The notes under the pieces were generated by a model, which made no database searches, was not told where the DNA came from, and worked only from the letters and a program-made list of their open reading frames with translations. This document shows positions 8,873 through 18,200 of a stretch of 64,000 bases of DNA, piece by piece. The position numbers and the translations under genes are program-made. Positions within the stretch are counted from its first letter, which is position 1, and each line of letters starts with the position of its first letter. This DNA is from an uncultured Gammaproteobacteria bacterium (GTDB lineage: Bacteria > Pseudomonadota > Gammaproteobacteria > Eutrophobiales > Eutrophobiaceae): positions 59,062 through 123,061 of the forward strand of contig CALSRS010000002.1 in NCBI GenBank assembly GCA_943788815.1, written 5' to 3'.

Positions 8873-10882
8873 CTAAAACCGATAGGTAAAATCCGCCCAA
8901 ATCTGTTGAGCACGACCGTTATCTGGTTCCCAGTGGGTAAACACATCTTCGGCAATCATAACCCGTGACTCGAGGAAGCCGGGCAAGGTGAAGCGCGCCT
9001 GTAGTCCCACACCCCGGAAATTAACATAGTCACCCAGCCCATCCTGGATATCCGAACTAAATGGATTATTTAATCTGCCATAGGCTGCATCAAAAAAAGC
9101 AGACAATTGAACCAGCTCACCCCAGGTGCGATTTCCGAAGGCAACCTTGTCACCGATGAAGGGCATGTTCTTGATTAATTCAAATGACAAAAAGGCACCC
9201 CGATCTACTAACTGTTGTGCCGGCGCATAGGCACGAACGTTGTCGGGGCCACCAATGGAATATTGTTCCATGGGCACAAGAAAATCTGTTGTCCATTGAT
9301 ATTCAGCGCGGATTAAAACTGACAAACCCCAATCACTTTTAACTGTTTGCAATCTTGAGGCAGTGGCAAATATTTTATCAAAATCGCCCGAGGCAAAGGT
9401 TCGGGTACCCGAGACGTCACCGATTCGACTGGGTTGATTGGCGATGTCTTCCAGTTCTGACTGAGCTGATGTCCCCATCGCACCTAATAGCCCACTCACA
9501 CCACGACTATACTCTATCGTTGCTAAATTAATTCCACGGTACTTGGTATCGACATTATCGAAACTCCCGCTGACAGTAAAAACGGAAAGCTTGTCGTTGT
9601 TTGTCTGTCTACCTCGTGTACGTGTCATTGAATCTTTGAAAGTATAATTTACGCGGCTTGAAAAATTCATCTGCCGACTACGCAGCCAAAACTTTTCTAA
9701 AAACATGGAATGGTTTCTTGTCTCACCGGTAATGCCCTGAACGGCGAGTTCACCACCCACGGCAAATACGTTACGGTTCCAACCTATGCCTCCACGAACT
9801 CCCCACCCAAGATAGCGATCATAATCAGCGGAGGTAAAGGTGTTCTTTTTCGGTTCGTAAGTTTGTTGCACACTCATCGTTAATCGATCAGCAGCGCCCG
9901 TTGGGTTATTCCATTCAAAGGTTGGACGAAAACGAAAACGTCCCGTCTCGATCAAACCGTAATTATCGACACGATAGGCAAAATCAAACGTGTTCTCGGT
10001 CTGTACCGTCAGAATAATATCAGCGGTGCCAACAGTCTGTCCTGGTTGAAACACACCGAAGATACTCAATCCTGGAAAGTCAGTGAGTTGCAAGATAGCC
10101 GATTCTATGGATTCTTGAGTAACCGGTTGACCAATGAGGTCTTCAAAGGGCCCTATGAGAATTTCTTCGGTGTATCGTTCATACCCTTCAACCATCACAC
10201 GACCCAGCCTTCCTTCAAAGACTTCAATAATAACCATGCCTTCATCCACTGTTTGTATCGGCACAACAGCTTGAGCAAGGATCAATCCTTTTTCGCGATA
10301 ATATATTGTGACCTGATCGGCCACTTCTTGCATTTGACCCACAGTGAAGCCATCTGGTTTTGCTTCCACTTCCTGTCTTAAGATTTCAGCAACTTCCTCC
10401 ATACGAATATCAAATACTGGTAAGTCCTGTGACCCCGGCAATATAAACTCACGTACAGCAACTCGCGGACCATCATCAATTTCAAACGGCCGGTCGATCA
10501 CCGGAGGGACTTGCATCATTGCATCAGGTGGATCAAATAATTTTTCTGGCTCAGGTGGCGTAGCAGGAACAGTACTGCGATTTTGTTGTTCAGGCCGGAT
10601 AGCGCCTGGACGTATTGCATCGGGTACGGCTACCTGAGCTACCTGCATAGGCGCAATGGAATCATTTTGCTGGTTCGATTGACTAAGCACCTGGGGCAAC
10701 GAAGTTGACTCAAATTGCTCAGGACGAATGGCGCCGGGTCGACTGGAATCTGGGACGGCTATCTGCCCATGAGTGATGGACGCGTTAATTAGGCAATACG
10801 ATACGAAGATGAATCTTAGAATTCTAAAATTCCATTTCACATACTGGTTATTCGCGCTCAATGCTTGCGACAGATTTATCAT
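8873..10882 (-). CDS. FhaC/ShlB/HecB-type outer-membrane transporter (TpsB) with POTRA domain
   Basis: 669 aa; signal-like N-terminus; POTRA-like EILRQEVEAKPDGFTVGQMQEVADQVTIYYREKGLILAQAVVPIQTVDEGMVIIEVFEGRLG; beta-barrel ending ...WADFTYRF; immediately upstream of tpsA on the same strand. Confidence 0.93.
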   Translation of the reverse strand: MINLSQALSANNQYVKWNFRILRFIFVSYCLINASITHGQIAVPDSSRPGAIRPEQFESTSLPQVLSQSNQQNDSIAPMQVAQVAVPDAIRPGAIRPEQQNRSTVPATPPEPEKLFDPPDAMMQVPPVIDRPFEIDDGPRVAVREFILPGSQDLPVFDIRMEEVAEILRQEVEAKPDGFTVGQMQEVADQVTIYYREKGLILAQAVVPIQTVDEGMVIIEVFEGRLGRVMVEGYERYTEEILIGPFEDLIGQPVTQESIESAILQLTDFPGLSIFGVFQPGQTVGTADIILTVQTENTFDFAYRVDNYGLIETGRFRFRPTFEWNNPTGAADRLTMSVQQTYEPKKNTFTSADYDRYLGWGVRGGIGWNRNVFAVGGELAVQGITGETRNHSMFLEKFWLRSRQMNFSSRVNYTFKDSMTRTRGRQTNNDKLSVFTVSGSFDNVDTKYRGINLATIEYSRGVSGLLGAMGTSAQSELEDIANQPSRIGDVSGTRTFASGDFDKIFATASRLQTVKSDWGLSVLIRAEYQWTTDFLVPMEQYSIGGPDNVRAYAPAQQLVDRGAFLSFELIKNMPFIGDKVAFGNRTWGELVQLSAFFDAAYGRLNNPFSSDIQDGLGDYVNFRGVGLQARFTLPGFLESRVMIAEDVFTHWEPDNGRAQQIWADFTYRF

Positions 10883-10931
10883 TATTTAGTTGTTATCGTT
10901 ATTTTACCAAGTAAATTGCTTAACAACTTTT

Positions 10932-10965
10932 ACAGGCACATTACCTGTACAGGCACATTACCTGT
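10932..10965. repeat. Tandem 17-bp dyad repeat (ACAGG-N7-CCTGT) x2
   Basis: ACAGGCACATTACCTGT occurs twice head-to-tail (10932-10948, 10949-10965), just upstream of tpsB. Confidence 0.9.
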
Positions 10966-11303
10966 AAATTGCCGCCAATATATATTAAGTTTAATACTAT
11001 CAAGAAGGCACTTTTCAGGTAAAGCAATATCCTCAAGATATTTGAAGATATATCAGACGTTATTTACGGATTATACTGGTATTTTTAATTTAGCTATGGT
11101 AACCAAACTCTGCACTGCAGCAACGAAAGTTGCCAATACTTCTAGTCGGTCCGTTTTATTTCAACTTAAGGCTTTATATGACTATATATGCAACTTTTGG
11201 GTCTATTTTTCAGGATGAACACCCTATTTATTTTTCAATTTGTTTTACATTGGGAAGAAGTCATTTTACTATTTGATCAAATATCCAAATATAATAATTA
11301 ACA

Positions 11304-12074
11304 ATGAAATCAGATCAAATATTCAACTCCAAAATCATTTTTTCAACTTTACTCTCAGGATTTGTATTTTCACAAGCTTCTATGTCACAAAATGCATCGT
11401 TTGAGAATGTGCAAGTGGCCAAACCTGTGTTGAATGTGCAAACCATTGAAGAAATTGTCGTGACAGCACAACGTCGAAAAGGCATGTTGGACGATTTGAA
11501 TCGTGAATATAAATCTGTCGATGGAAAACGAATTTTTGAAGGACCTCATGGTGAAATGAAGTTCATACTCGCAATTGGTCAAGAAATCAAAAACAATGGT
11601 GAGATGAAACGCATTATGAGTCGACGTATCACTATGCCTTCTGATTTCCCTGGCAGTTCACTCAACCGTTATAAATATCCCCTCGCCCATGAATGTGGCA
11701 TTGAACGATTTCAGTTATTTGACGGAGGTGAATTTATGGCACTGGGGTATGAAATGGGTGGCGCTAGTGGCAGGACAGAAGTTTTATTTGACGTTATGCT
11801 AGGTGGTGGTCCCTTTTCTGCTCCAGGGATATGGGGCCCGTATGATCAGGTCCTGGGCAAACGTCATAAGATGGAACTGATTATGGGGGATTCCCAGTCT
11901 GACGGAATGGGTCTGATGAGTTCAGCATATGCGGTTGGCATGAAGGCCGATTTGCCAACCTATGAGCTCATGGACTACGGCGATATCTATAGTAGTCCCG
12001 TGGCAGCTACCGGCAAATGTCTGGCAGATAAGCTGAATATAGACGCAGCGAAAAACTTCCTTTCTAGGAACTAA
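11304..12074 (+). CDS. Hypothetical exported protein with TonB-box/plug-start-like motif EEIVVTAQRR
   Basis: 256 aa; N-terminal signal-like segment (FNSKIIFSTLLSGFVFSQASM), then TIEEIVVTAQRRKGMLDDLNREY; no beta-barrel-sized C-terminus. Confidence 0.7.
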   Translation: MKSDQIFNSKIIFSTLLSGFVFSQASMSQNASFENVQVAKPVLNVQTIEEIVVTAQRRKGMLDDLNREYKSVDGKRIFEGPHGEMKFILAIGQEIKNNGEMKRIMSRRITMPSDFPGSSLNRYKYPLAHECGIERFQLFDGGEFMALGYEMGGASGRTEVLFDVMLGGGPFSAPGIWGPYDQVLGKRHKMELIMGDSQSDGMGLMSSAYAVGMKADLPTYELMDYGDIYSSPVAATGKCLADKLNIDAAKNFLSRN

Positions 12075-12095
12075 TTTCTCATATTTTTCAAAAAC

Positions 12096-13112
12096 TTACA
12101 TATCATTTGTAAGGTTAGTTCTCCATTCTGAAATCACTGTCTCATCATAATTAACCGGGTAGGTATCTGCCGCCAATTGAATAATTTCATTTCGTAATCG
12201 CGCCCGAATTTGATTGGTCAGTAAGTTGCTGATTTGCCCCCTTACCTGCGCCAGTGTAACGGCCTGTGAGGGTATGATTTGACCACGTTTGAGGATGTGA
12301 AAACCCATCTCTGATTTTACTGGATCACTAATCTCACCCTCATCCAGTGCCATCAAGGGTTCATGTATCCCTGGTATTAATTCAGACACCTTCAGGATGC
12401 CCATATTTCCACCATTGAGTTTACTGGGCTGATGTGCCGAATAACTTAATGCTGCATTTGTGAAATCAGTTCTACCCGCTCGGATGTCATCGGCGATTTG
12501 CCGGGATTGTGATTCAAGTTCACTGATTTGAGAATCAGTTGTGCCTTCTGGGGTAGGTAAAAATATCTGCCAGACAGAAACGCGTTCCTCAACCACCAGG
12601 TTGTCTTTGTTTTTTTCATAGTATTCATTGATCTGTTCATCAGTTGGAAAACCTGCTGGAACCTTATTGTTTATTAACCGGTTCAAATAGATTTCCATCA
12701 AGGTATTCTCAGCACTACGCTGCATCATGAACGCAGCTTTGGGATCCTGTTGTAAATTATTTGATTTTGCAGCTGCAAGTAATGACTTTTGTGACGCGAC
12801 TGATTTAACAAACTCGGCAAACGCGGCCTCATCATTTAGTAAAGCCTGCCGTTGATTGGCATCTACATTACTCAATAATTGTTGTAAGGATTCATATGTC
12901 ATGGAAAGGTCTGCGGTTTGAGAACCGCTTTGGCTCCAATCTTCCATATCATTAGCAGGTGAACTGGGAGCACTATCATCATTGACCTGATTCGAGCTCC
13001 CCATCTTTTCTGCTAGACCCTGTGCAGGAAGTAATCCCTGCTGATAACTAACTGCCAGTGCAATGGCGGTAATGACGACGATGGAGATAATAATAAGGTT
13101 CTGTTTTTTCAT
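12096..13112 (-). CDS. PpiC/parvulin-type peptidyl-prolyl isomerase, membrane anchored
   Basis: N-terminal TM (LIIISIVVITAIALAVSY); parvulin signature NGGNMGILKVSELIPGIHEPLMALDEGEISDPVKSEMGFHILKRGQII. Confidence 0.88.
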   Translation of the reverse strand: MKKQNLIIISIVVITAIALAVSYQQGLLPAQGLAEKMGSSNQVNDDSAPSSPANDMEDWSQSGSQTADLSMTYESLQQLLSNVDANQRQALLNDEAAFAEFVKSVASQKSLLAAAKSNNLQQDPKAAFMMQRSAENTLMEIYLNRLINNKVPAGFPTDEQINEYYEKNKDNLVVEERVSVWQIFLPTPEGTTDSQISELESQSRQIADDIRAGRTDFTNAALSYSAHQPSKLNGGNMGILKVSELIPGIHEPLMALDEGEISDPVKSEMGFHILKRGQIIPSQAVTLAQVRGQISNLLTNQIRARLRNEIIQLAADTYPVNYDETVISEWRTNLTNDM

Positions 13113-13293
13113 GACTTGTTAACCGATATTGTTAAGAAATTAGATTAAGATCAGAGGATAATAAGTAAAATTACTCAAATACGCAAAAATAATTGCCATT
13201 TCGAGCAAATTTGTCAGGGATGAGAGTTAGATTTTTCCCTTATAGAAGAATAAGGTATGATAAAAACTTGAAAAATTGCTATTGCAGTCAAGT

Positions 13294-13415
13294 AAGCCCC
13301 TGAGTTGATTGGGGAGTGTGGCTTAAAAGCCCCGAGTTTTAGTAGCCTTGTTTCCGTTGATTATTATTTATAATTCGGTATAAAGACAGGTTGCGGGGAG
13401 TCCACGCATGTTGTC
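13294..13415 (+). promoter_or_regulatory. Putative structured 5' leader with mutually exclusive stems upstream of the cyclase-FHA gene
   Basis: AAGCCCC(T)GAGTT at 13294 and AAGCCCCGAGTT at 13327 flank GGGGAGTGTGGCTT (13311-13324), which can pair with either copy. A further hairpin lies at 13385-13415 (GACAG..TGCG-GGGAGTCCA-CGCA..TTGTC). Confidence 0.4.
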
Positions 13416-13475
13416 TCAAGCAGGCGATAAAACTAATTAATTTTATTACTATTTTAGATATAGATATCTGATTAC

Positions 13476-14378
13476 ATGGCACCAAAAACAGCTAATCTTT
13501 CCATTTTATTTGCTGATGTCAGCGGCAGCACCCGTCTTTTTGAAATTCTGGGTGATGTGACTGCACGAGTTAAGGTGTCAGAGTGTCTGGATACCTTGAC
13601 ATCTGTCACAAAAGACCACAAAGGCACTGTCATCAAAACCATTGGCGATGAGATTATGTGCACCTTTCCTACGGCAGACGATTCAGCGAATGCCGCTTGT
13701 GAGATGCATGAAGCGCTTATAGAAGATATTACGGAAGGCACTGGAGGAGAATCAACCACCATATCCATTCGAGTCGGCATGCATTATGGTCCCGCTATTC
13801 TCGAAGGTGGCGATGTATTTGGTGATGCAGTGAACGTCGCAGCAAGAATGGCTGCCCAGGCAAAAGGCGGGCAGATAATAACGACGCAGTCTACAGTTGA
13901 TTTACTGTCCCCTATTCTACGTGCAGCCACCCGTTTTGTTGATCGCGCACCAATTAAAGGTAAAAAAGAAAAAATTGATATCTTTGAACTAATTTGGCAG
14001 GAAGAAGATGTCACGCGTATGGCAACAGGGGTCATGATGGAAGATTCCAAGCCTGAGTCCAAATTAAAAATAAATTATGACGGAAATGAACTTGTTCTAG
14101 ATAAGGAACGCTCGAGTTTGATAATTGGACGCAGTCAATCCTGTGACCTACCCATCAATGAAAAACTAGCCTCTCGCCAACATGTCAGGATTGAGCTACG
14201 ACGCGACAAATTTTTTATCATTGACCAGAGCACGAATGGAACCCATGTCTTAATTGAAAATTCCCCTGAGGCATTTTTACGAAGAGAAGAAATGGCAATT
14301 AACGGTAATGGACAAATTAGCCTCGGCAAGTCCTTTGCAGAAGGCCCAAGTGAAGTTGTGCGATTTACCCAAGTGTAA
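13476..14378 (+). CDS. Class III adenylate/guanylate cyclase domain fused to C-terminal FHA domain
   Basis: NLSILFADVSGSTRLFEILGD...GTVIKTIGDEIMCTFPTADDS...GDVFGDAVNVAARMAAQAKGGQI; FHA: SSLIIGRSQSCDLPINEKLASRQHVRIELRRDKFFIIDQSTNGTHV. Confidence 0.95.
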   Translation: MAPKTANLSILFADVSGSTRLFEILGDVTARVKVSECLDTLTSVTKDHKGTVIKTIGDEIMCTFPTADDSANAACEMHEALIEDITEGTGGESTTISIRVGMHYGPAILEGGDVFGDAVNVAARMAAQAKGGQIITTQSTVDLLSPILRAATRFVDRAPIKGKKEKIDIFELIWQEEDVTRMATGVMMEDSKPESKLKINYDGNELVLDKERSSLIIGRSQSCDLPINEKLASRQHVRIELRRDKFFIIDQSTNGTHVLIENSPEAFLRREEMAINGNGQISLGKSFAEGPSEVVRFTQV

Positions 14379-14454
14379 GCATTATGAAAAACAATATTAA
14401 CAATCAAAATTTTTTTACCTTGACAATTAACCACCTGGTTACAGGACGATTGTA

Positions 14455-15201
14455 ATGTCTGCACAAAATCCAACATCAGAAAAATCCTTAAGCTGGTCAT
14501 CACACGCCATTACTAATGTCGGCAAGGTAAGAAAACACAATGAAGATTCGGTACTTGCCAGACCTGAGATTGGACTTTGGGTGGTTGCAGATGGAATGGG
14601 TGGTCATGCTAAAGGTGACGTTGCTAGCCAGATGATTGTTGAATCAATGAAAAAAATTCATGAAGGCACTACTCTTGCAAAATTTATTGATGATATTGAA
14701 GATCGCATAAACGATGTGAATCAAAAACTGGTTGATATTGCCAGAGAATCGAAAAAAAGAATAACTATCGGTAGCACAGTAGTCATGATGCATACTTATG
14801 ATAAATACTGTGTTTATTTATGGGCAGGTGACAGCAGACTATACAGACTTCGAGATAATAAGTTGTCCCTGGTAACTACAGATCATTCTCAGGTTGAACA
14901 ATATGTAGAGCAGGGCTTAATCTCACGTGCTGAAGCCGAGGTTCATCCACATGGAAATATGATCACACGTGCCGTTGGCGCAACTGAAGAATTTTTCCTG
15001 GACATGGATATTCAGGAAATGAAAAGAGGCGATCGCTATATGTTATGTAGTGATGGCTTAACAAAACACACAAATGATTCAGAAATAGAAGATTTTATGC
15101 GGTCTGGCAATACTGAAGAATGTTGCCAATATTTTATTGATGTGACACTAGAACGCGGCGCGGGTGACAACGTAACTTGCATCGTAATTGATATTGAATA
15201 A
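14455..15201 (+). CDS. PP2C-family serine/threonine protein phosphatase
   Basis: VRKHNEDSVLARPEIGLWVVADGMGGHAKGDVAS...AGDSRLYRLRDNKL...DRYMLCSDGLTKH...GAGDNVTCIVIDI. Confidence 0.96.
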   Translation: MSAQNPTSEKSLSWSSHAITNVGKVRKHNEDSVLARPEIGLWVVADGMGGHAKGDVASQMIVESMKKIHEGTTLAKFIDDIEDRINDVNQKLVDIARESKKRITIGSTVVMMHTYDKYCVYLWAGDSRLYRLRDNKLSLVTTDHSQVEQYVEQGLISRAEAEVHPHGNMITRAVGATEEFFLDMDIQEMKRGDRYMLCSDGLTKHTNDSEIEDFMRSGNTEECCQYFIDVTLERGAGDNVTCIVIDIE

Positions 15202-15229
15202 CCATTAATCATTGTTTAAGGACTCGTAA

Positions 15230-18200
15230 ATGGCTGACTTCAAAACTGCATTAGAAGCATTGGCAAGTGGACAATTAGAACTGGACGCTCTCAGTCAACA
15301 ATTAACATCCTTGTTGAATGATAATCCCAAATATGCAACCAAGTTACTCGCGCAACTGGAACAGGTAAATGACCAGGGTTCGATGGACAATCATGCCTAC
15401 GCTGAGCTTAAACGTCAGATAAATGAATTTAGACGAGCACACGCATCAGAGACTGAAGCTATAGATGAACCGGCAGATCCGGAGGCCACGGAGTTTGCGC
15501 AAGAAGATAGTGTTGATGCCAGTTCTGAAGATTCCACCGTTGTCAAAGAGTCATCCAATCCTGAAGAAGTCACCGATATGGGTGCAGGTGTGCAAGAAGT
15601 TGGTTCTGAAGATTCCACCGTTGTCAAAGAGTCATCCAATCCTGAAGAAGTCACCGATATGGGTGCAGGTGTGCAAGAAGTTGGTTCTGAAGATTCTACC
15701 GAAATAAAAGATATCGTTGACGACGACTCGGAAGATTCTACCGAAATAAATCAACATGCAATTGATGATTCAGAAGATTCTACCGAGATTAACAACCACG
15801 GGGTAGTTGATTCTGAAGACTCCACCGAAATTAATGATCATGGTGATGGTGCTACACAAGTACTTGATGATCCCGCTTCAGGTTCCTCTGTCGATTTTGA
15901 TATCAGCATGGGTACAATGGATTCATCATTGGATGGCACTGGTGGGACCGGCGCAAGCTATGAACAACCTGCCCCACAGGGTTATGTTGAGGGACAGGAA
16001 CTAGGGATTGGTGACGTCATTAAATATCGTTTTCGACTATTGGATGTCCTCGGCATCGGCGGTATGGGTAAGGTATTTAAGGCAATCGACTTACTTAAAG
16101 AAGAAGCACAAGACAAAAATCCGTACTGTGCAATCAAACTACTGAACGAAGATTTTAAATCGCACCCCGAAGCATTTATTTCACTACAGCGAGAATCATC
16201 TCGACAACAAAAACTGGCTCACCCAAATATTGCAACAGTTTACGATTTTGACCGAATCGGGGGTAAAGGAACACCAGTTTTTATTACCATGGAATTAATG
16301 GAAGGCCAGCCATTAAATACCTATATCAAAAAAGTCGTAAAAAAACAGGGCGGCCTCCCTTTTGACCAGGCATTTGTATTTATGCAGCAACTTTCATCCG
16401 CATTGGAATATGCTCATGATCGGCGATTAGTCCATTCAGATTTTAAACCTGGCAATGCCTTTTTATGTAACGACGGCACTGTAAAGACCCTGGACTTTGG
16501 TATCGCCCGGGCAGTTAAAAACCCGTTAACCGGAGAAGCAGAAGCAACCTTGTTCGATCCAGGCAAGCTAGGCGCCTTGACCCCTGCGTATGCAAGTCTT
16601 GAAATGCTTGAAGGTGAAGAACCAGATACCCGAGACGACACCTACGCACTGGGGTGTGTAGGTTATGAATTATTAACCGGCAAGCACCCGTTTAATAAAT
16701 TACCCGCAACGACTGCAAGAGATAACGGTCTGGTCGCTCCTTTGGTGAAAGGATTAAACAAGAAACAAAACCGTGCTCTTAGACGGGCGGTTGCGTTTAA
16801 ACGAGAAGATAGACCGCAAACCGTAGCTGAATTTATTGAGGAGTTTGAAGGCAAACCCACCTGGCACAAACATCCCGCCACCTGGGCAGCCGCCGTGTTG
16901 CTACTTGTAGGGATGATTATGATAAATCCGGCGTTGGACTATCTGCATCAACAGGAAATTGATAGCATCATCGCAGATATAAACAGTGGTGGAAATTCGA
17001 TAATCGTAGAGAAACTGGAAGAAATACGTACATTAGAACCCACCGACATTGCAACAATTACTGATCGATCCAGAGATGCAATACAGCGATATTTCTCATC
17101 TGAAATTGCTCGCAGTATTGACATCACGGGAGATAATTTTAATTTCCCCAGGGCCGAAGGCATACTCACTGAAGTCTCAGAACTCTATCCTGAGTCCGTT
17201 TTTATTCAACAACAATTTGATGATATTGAATTTAACAAAAAACAAAAGATTTCAGAATTGTATCAGGTCTTCATTGCGGCTCTTGATCCGGATCAAGCAC
17301 TGGATGACCCGCAAAGTATTGATGGCACCAACAGAGTACTGGACATCATAAGCAGACAAATTGATCCACAACATCCGCTATTAACAGATACTCGCCCATC
17401 AAATGCATACAGGCTAGCTGCTAACCTGGCATTTGAAAACGGCGACTTTCAACAGGCCTTGTCTTTCGTCAATTCAGGATTAGAAAATTCATCAGAAGAT
17501 CCATTACTGAATGACCTTTCAACCAAGGTTAATAATGCGATACAAATCGCAGAAATTAATTCGACCCTCGCTAATGTCCAAGATCAATTTACGACACTCG
17601 ATACGTATCGACAATATCAAAATGAAATAACAGAACTTGCCAGCCTTAGTAATGCTGAAGAATCACCCATACTTGCTAGCTTATCTTCAGGTCTGGAATC
17701 CATTGTCTCAGAGGAATTAAATCGAATTCTTAATCAGGGAGACAGAGCTGAAGCGCAAATATTCGCAAATAACAATGAAAACCTGCTCTCTTCATTATCT
17801 CTCAACGACGATCTCACACAGATTAAGTTAGCACACCTGGAAGGTGACCAACGGGCTGCTGCCATTTCAGACATGGTCGTAAACAACATGACCACTTTAG
17901 AAACCAACCTGGCATCACCTCAGCTTGATAATCCTCAATGGGAAGCTCAGGTACTTGCCAGCGTTAGAGAATTGGATTCCTTGACAAATGATGAGCAAAG
18001 TTTTGTCGAAGACTTAAATTCCATGAAAGCTTCCCTCGCCTCTTTGTATATTGATAATGCGACATTCACCTTAAATGCAAATCGTTTTGATGCCGCAGAT
18101 AACTTTATCAATAGGGGTTTGAGAATTGCGCCTGATTTAGAATCATTAACACAGACGCAGTTACTTATCTCAGACAGTAGAGCAATTTATGAACAACAAC

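Noticed and set aside
10046-11218. Plus-strand ORFs 10046..10381, 10344..10637 and 10865..11218
   Set aside because: The first two lie antisense inside the tpsB coding sequence; the third is in the intergenic region with no recognisable domain.
11304-12074. TonB-dependent receptor call
   Set aside because: Only the EEIVVTAQRR motif is present; the protein is far too short for plug plus 22-strand barrel.
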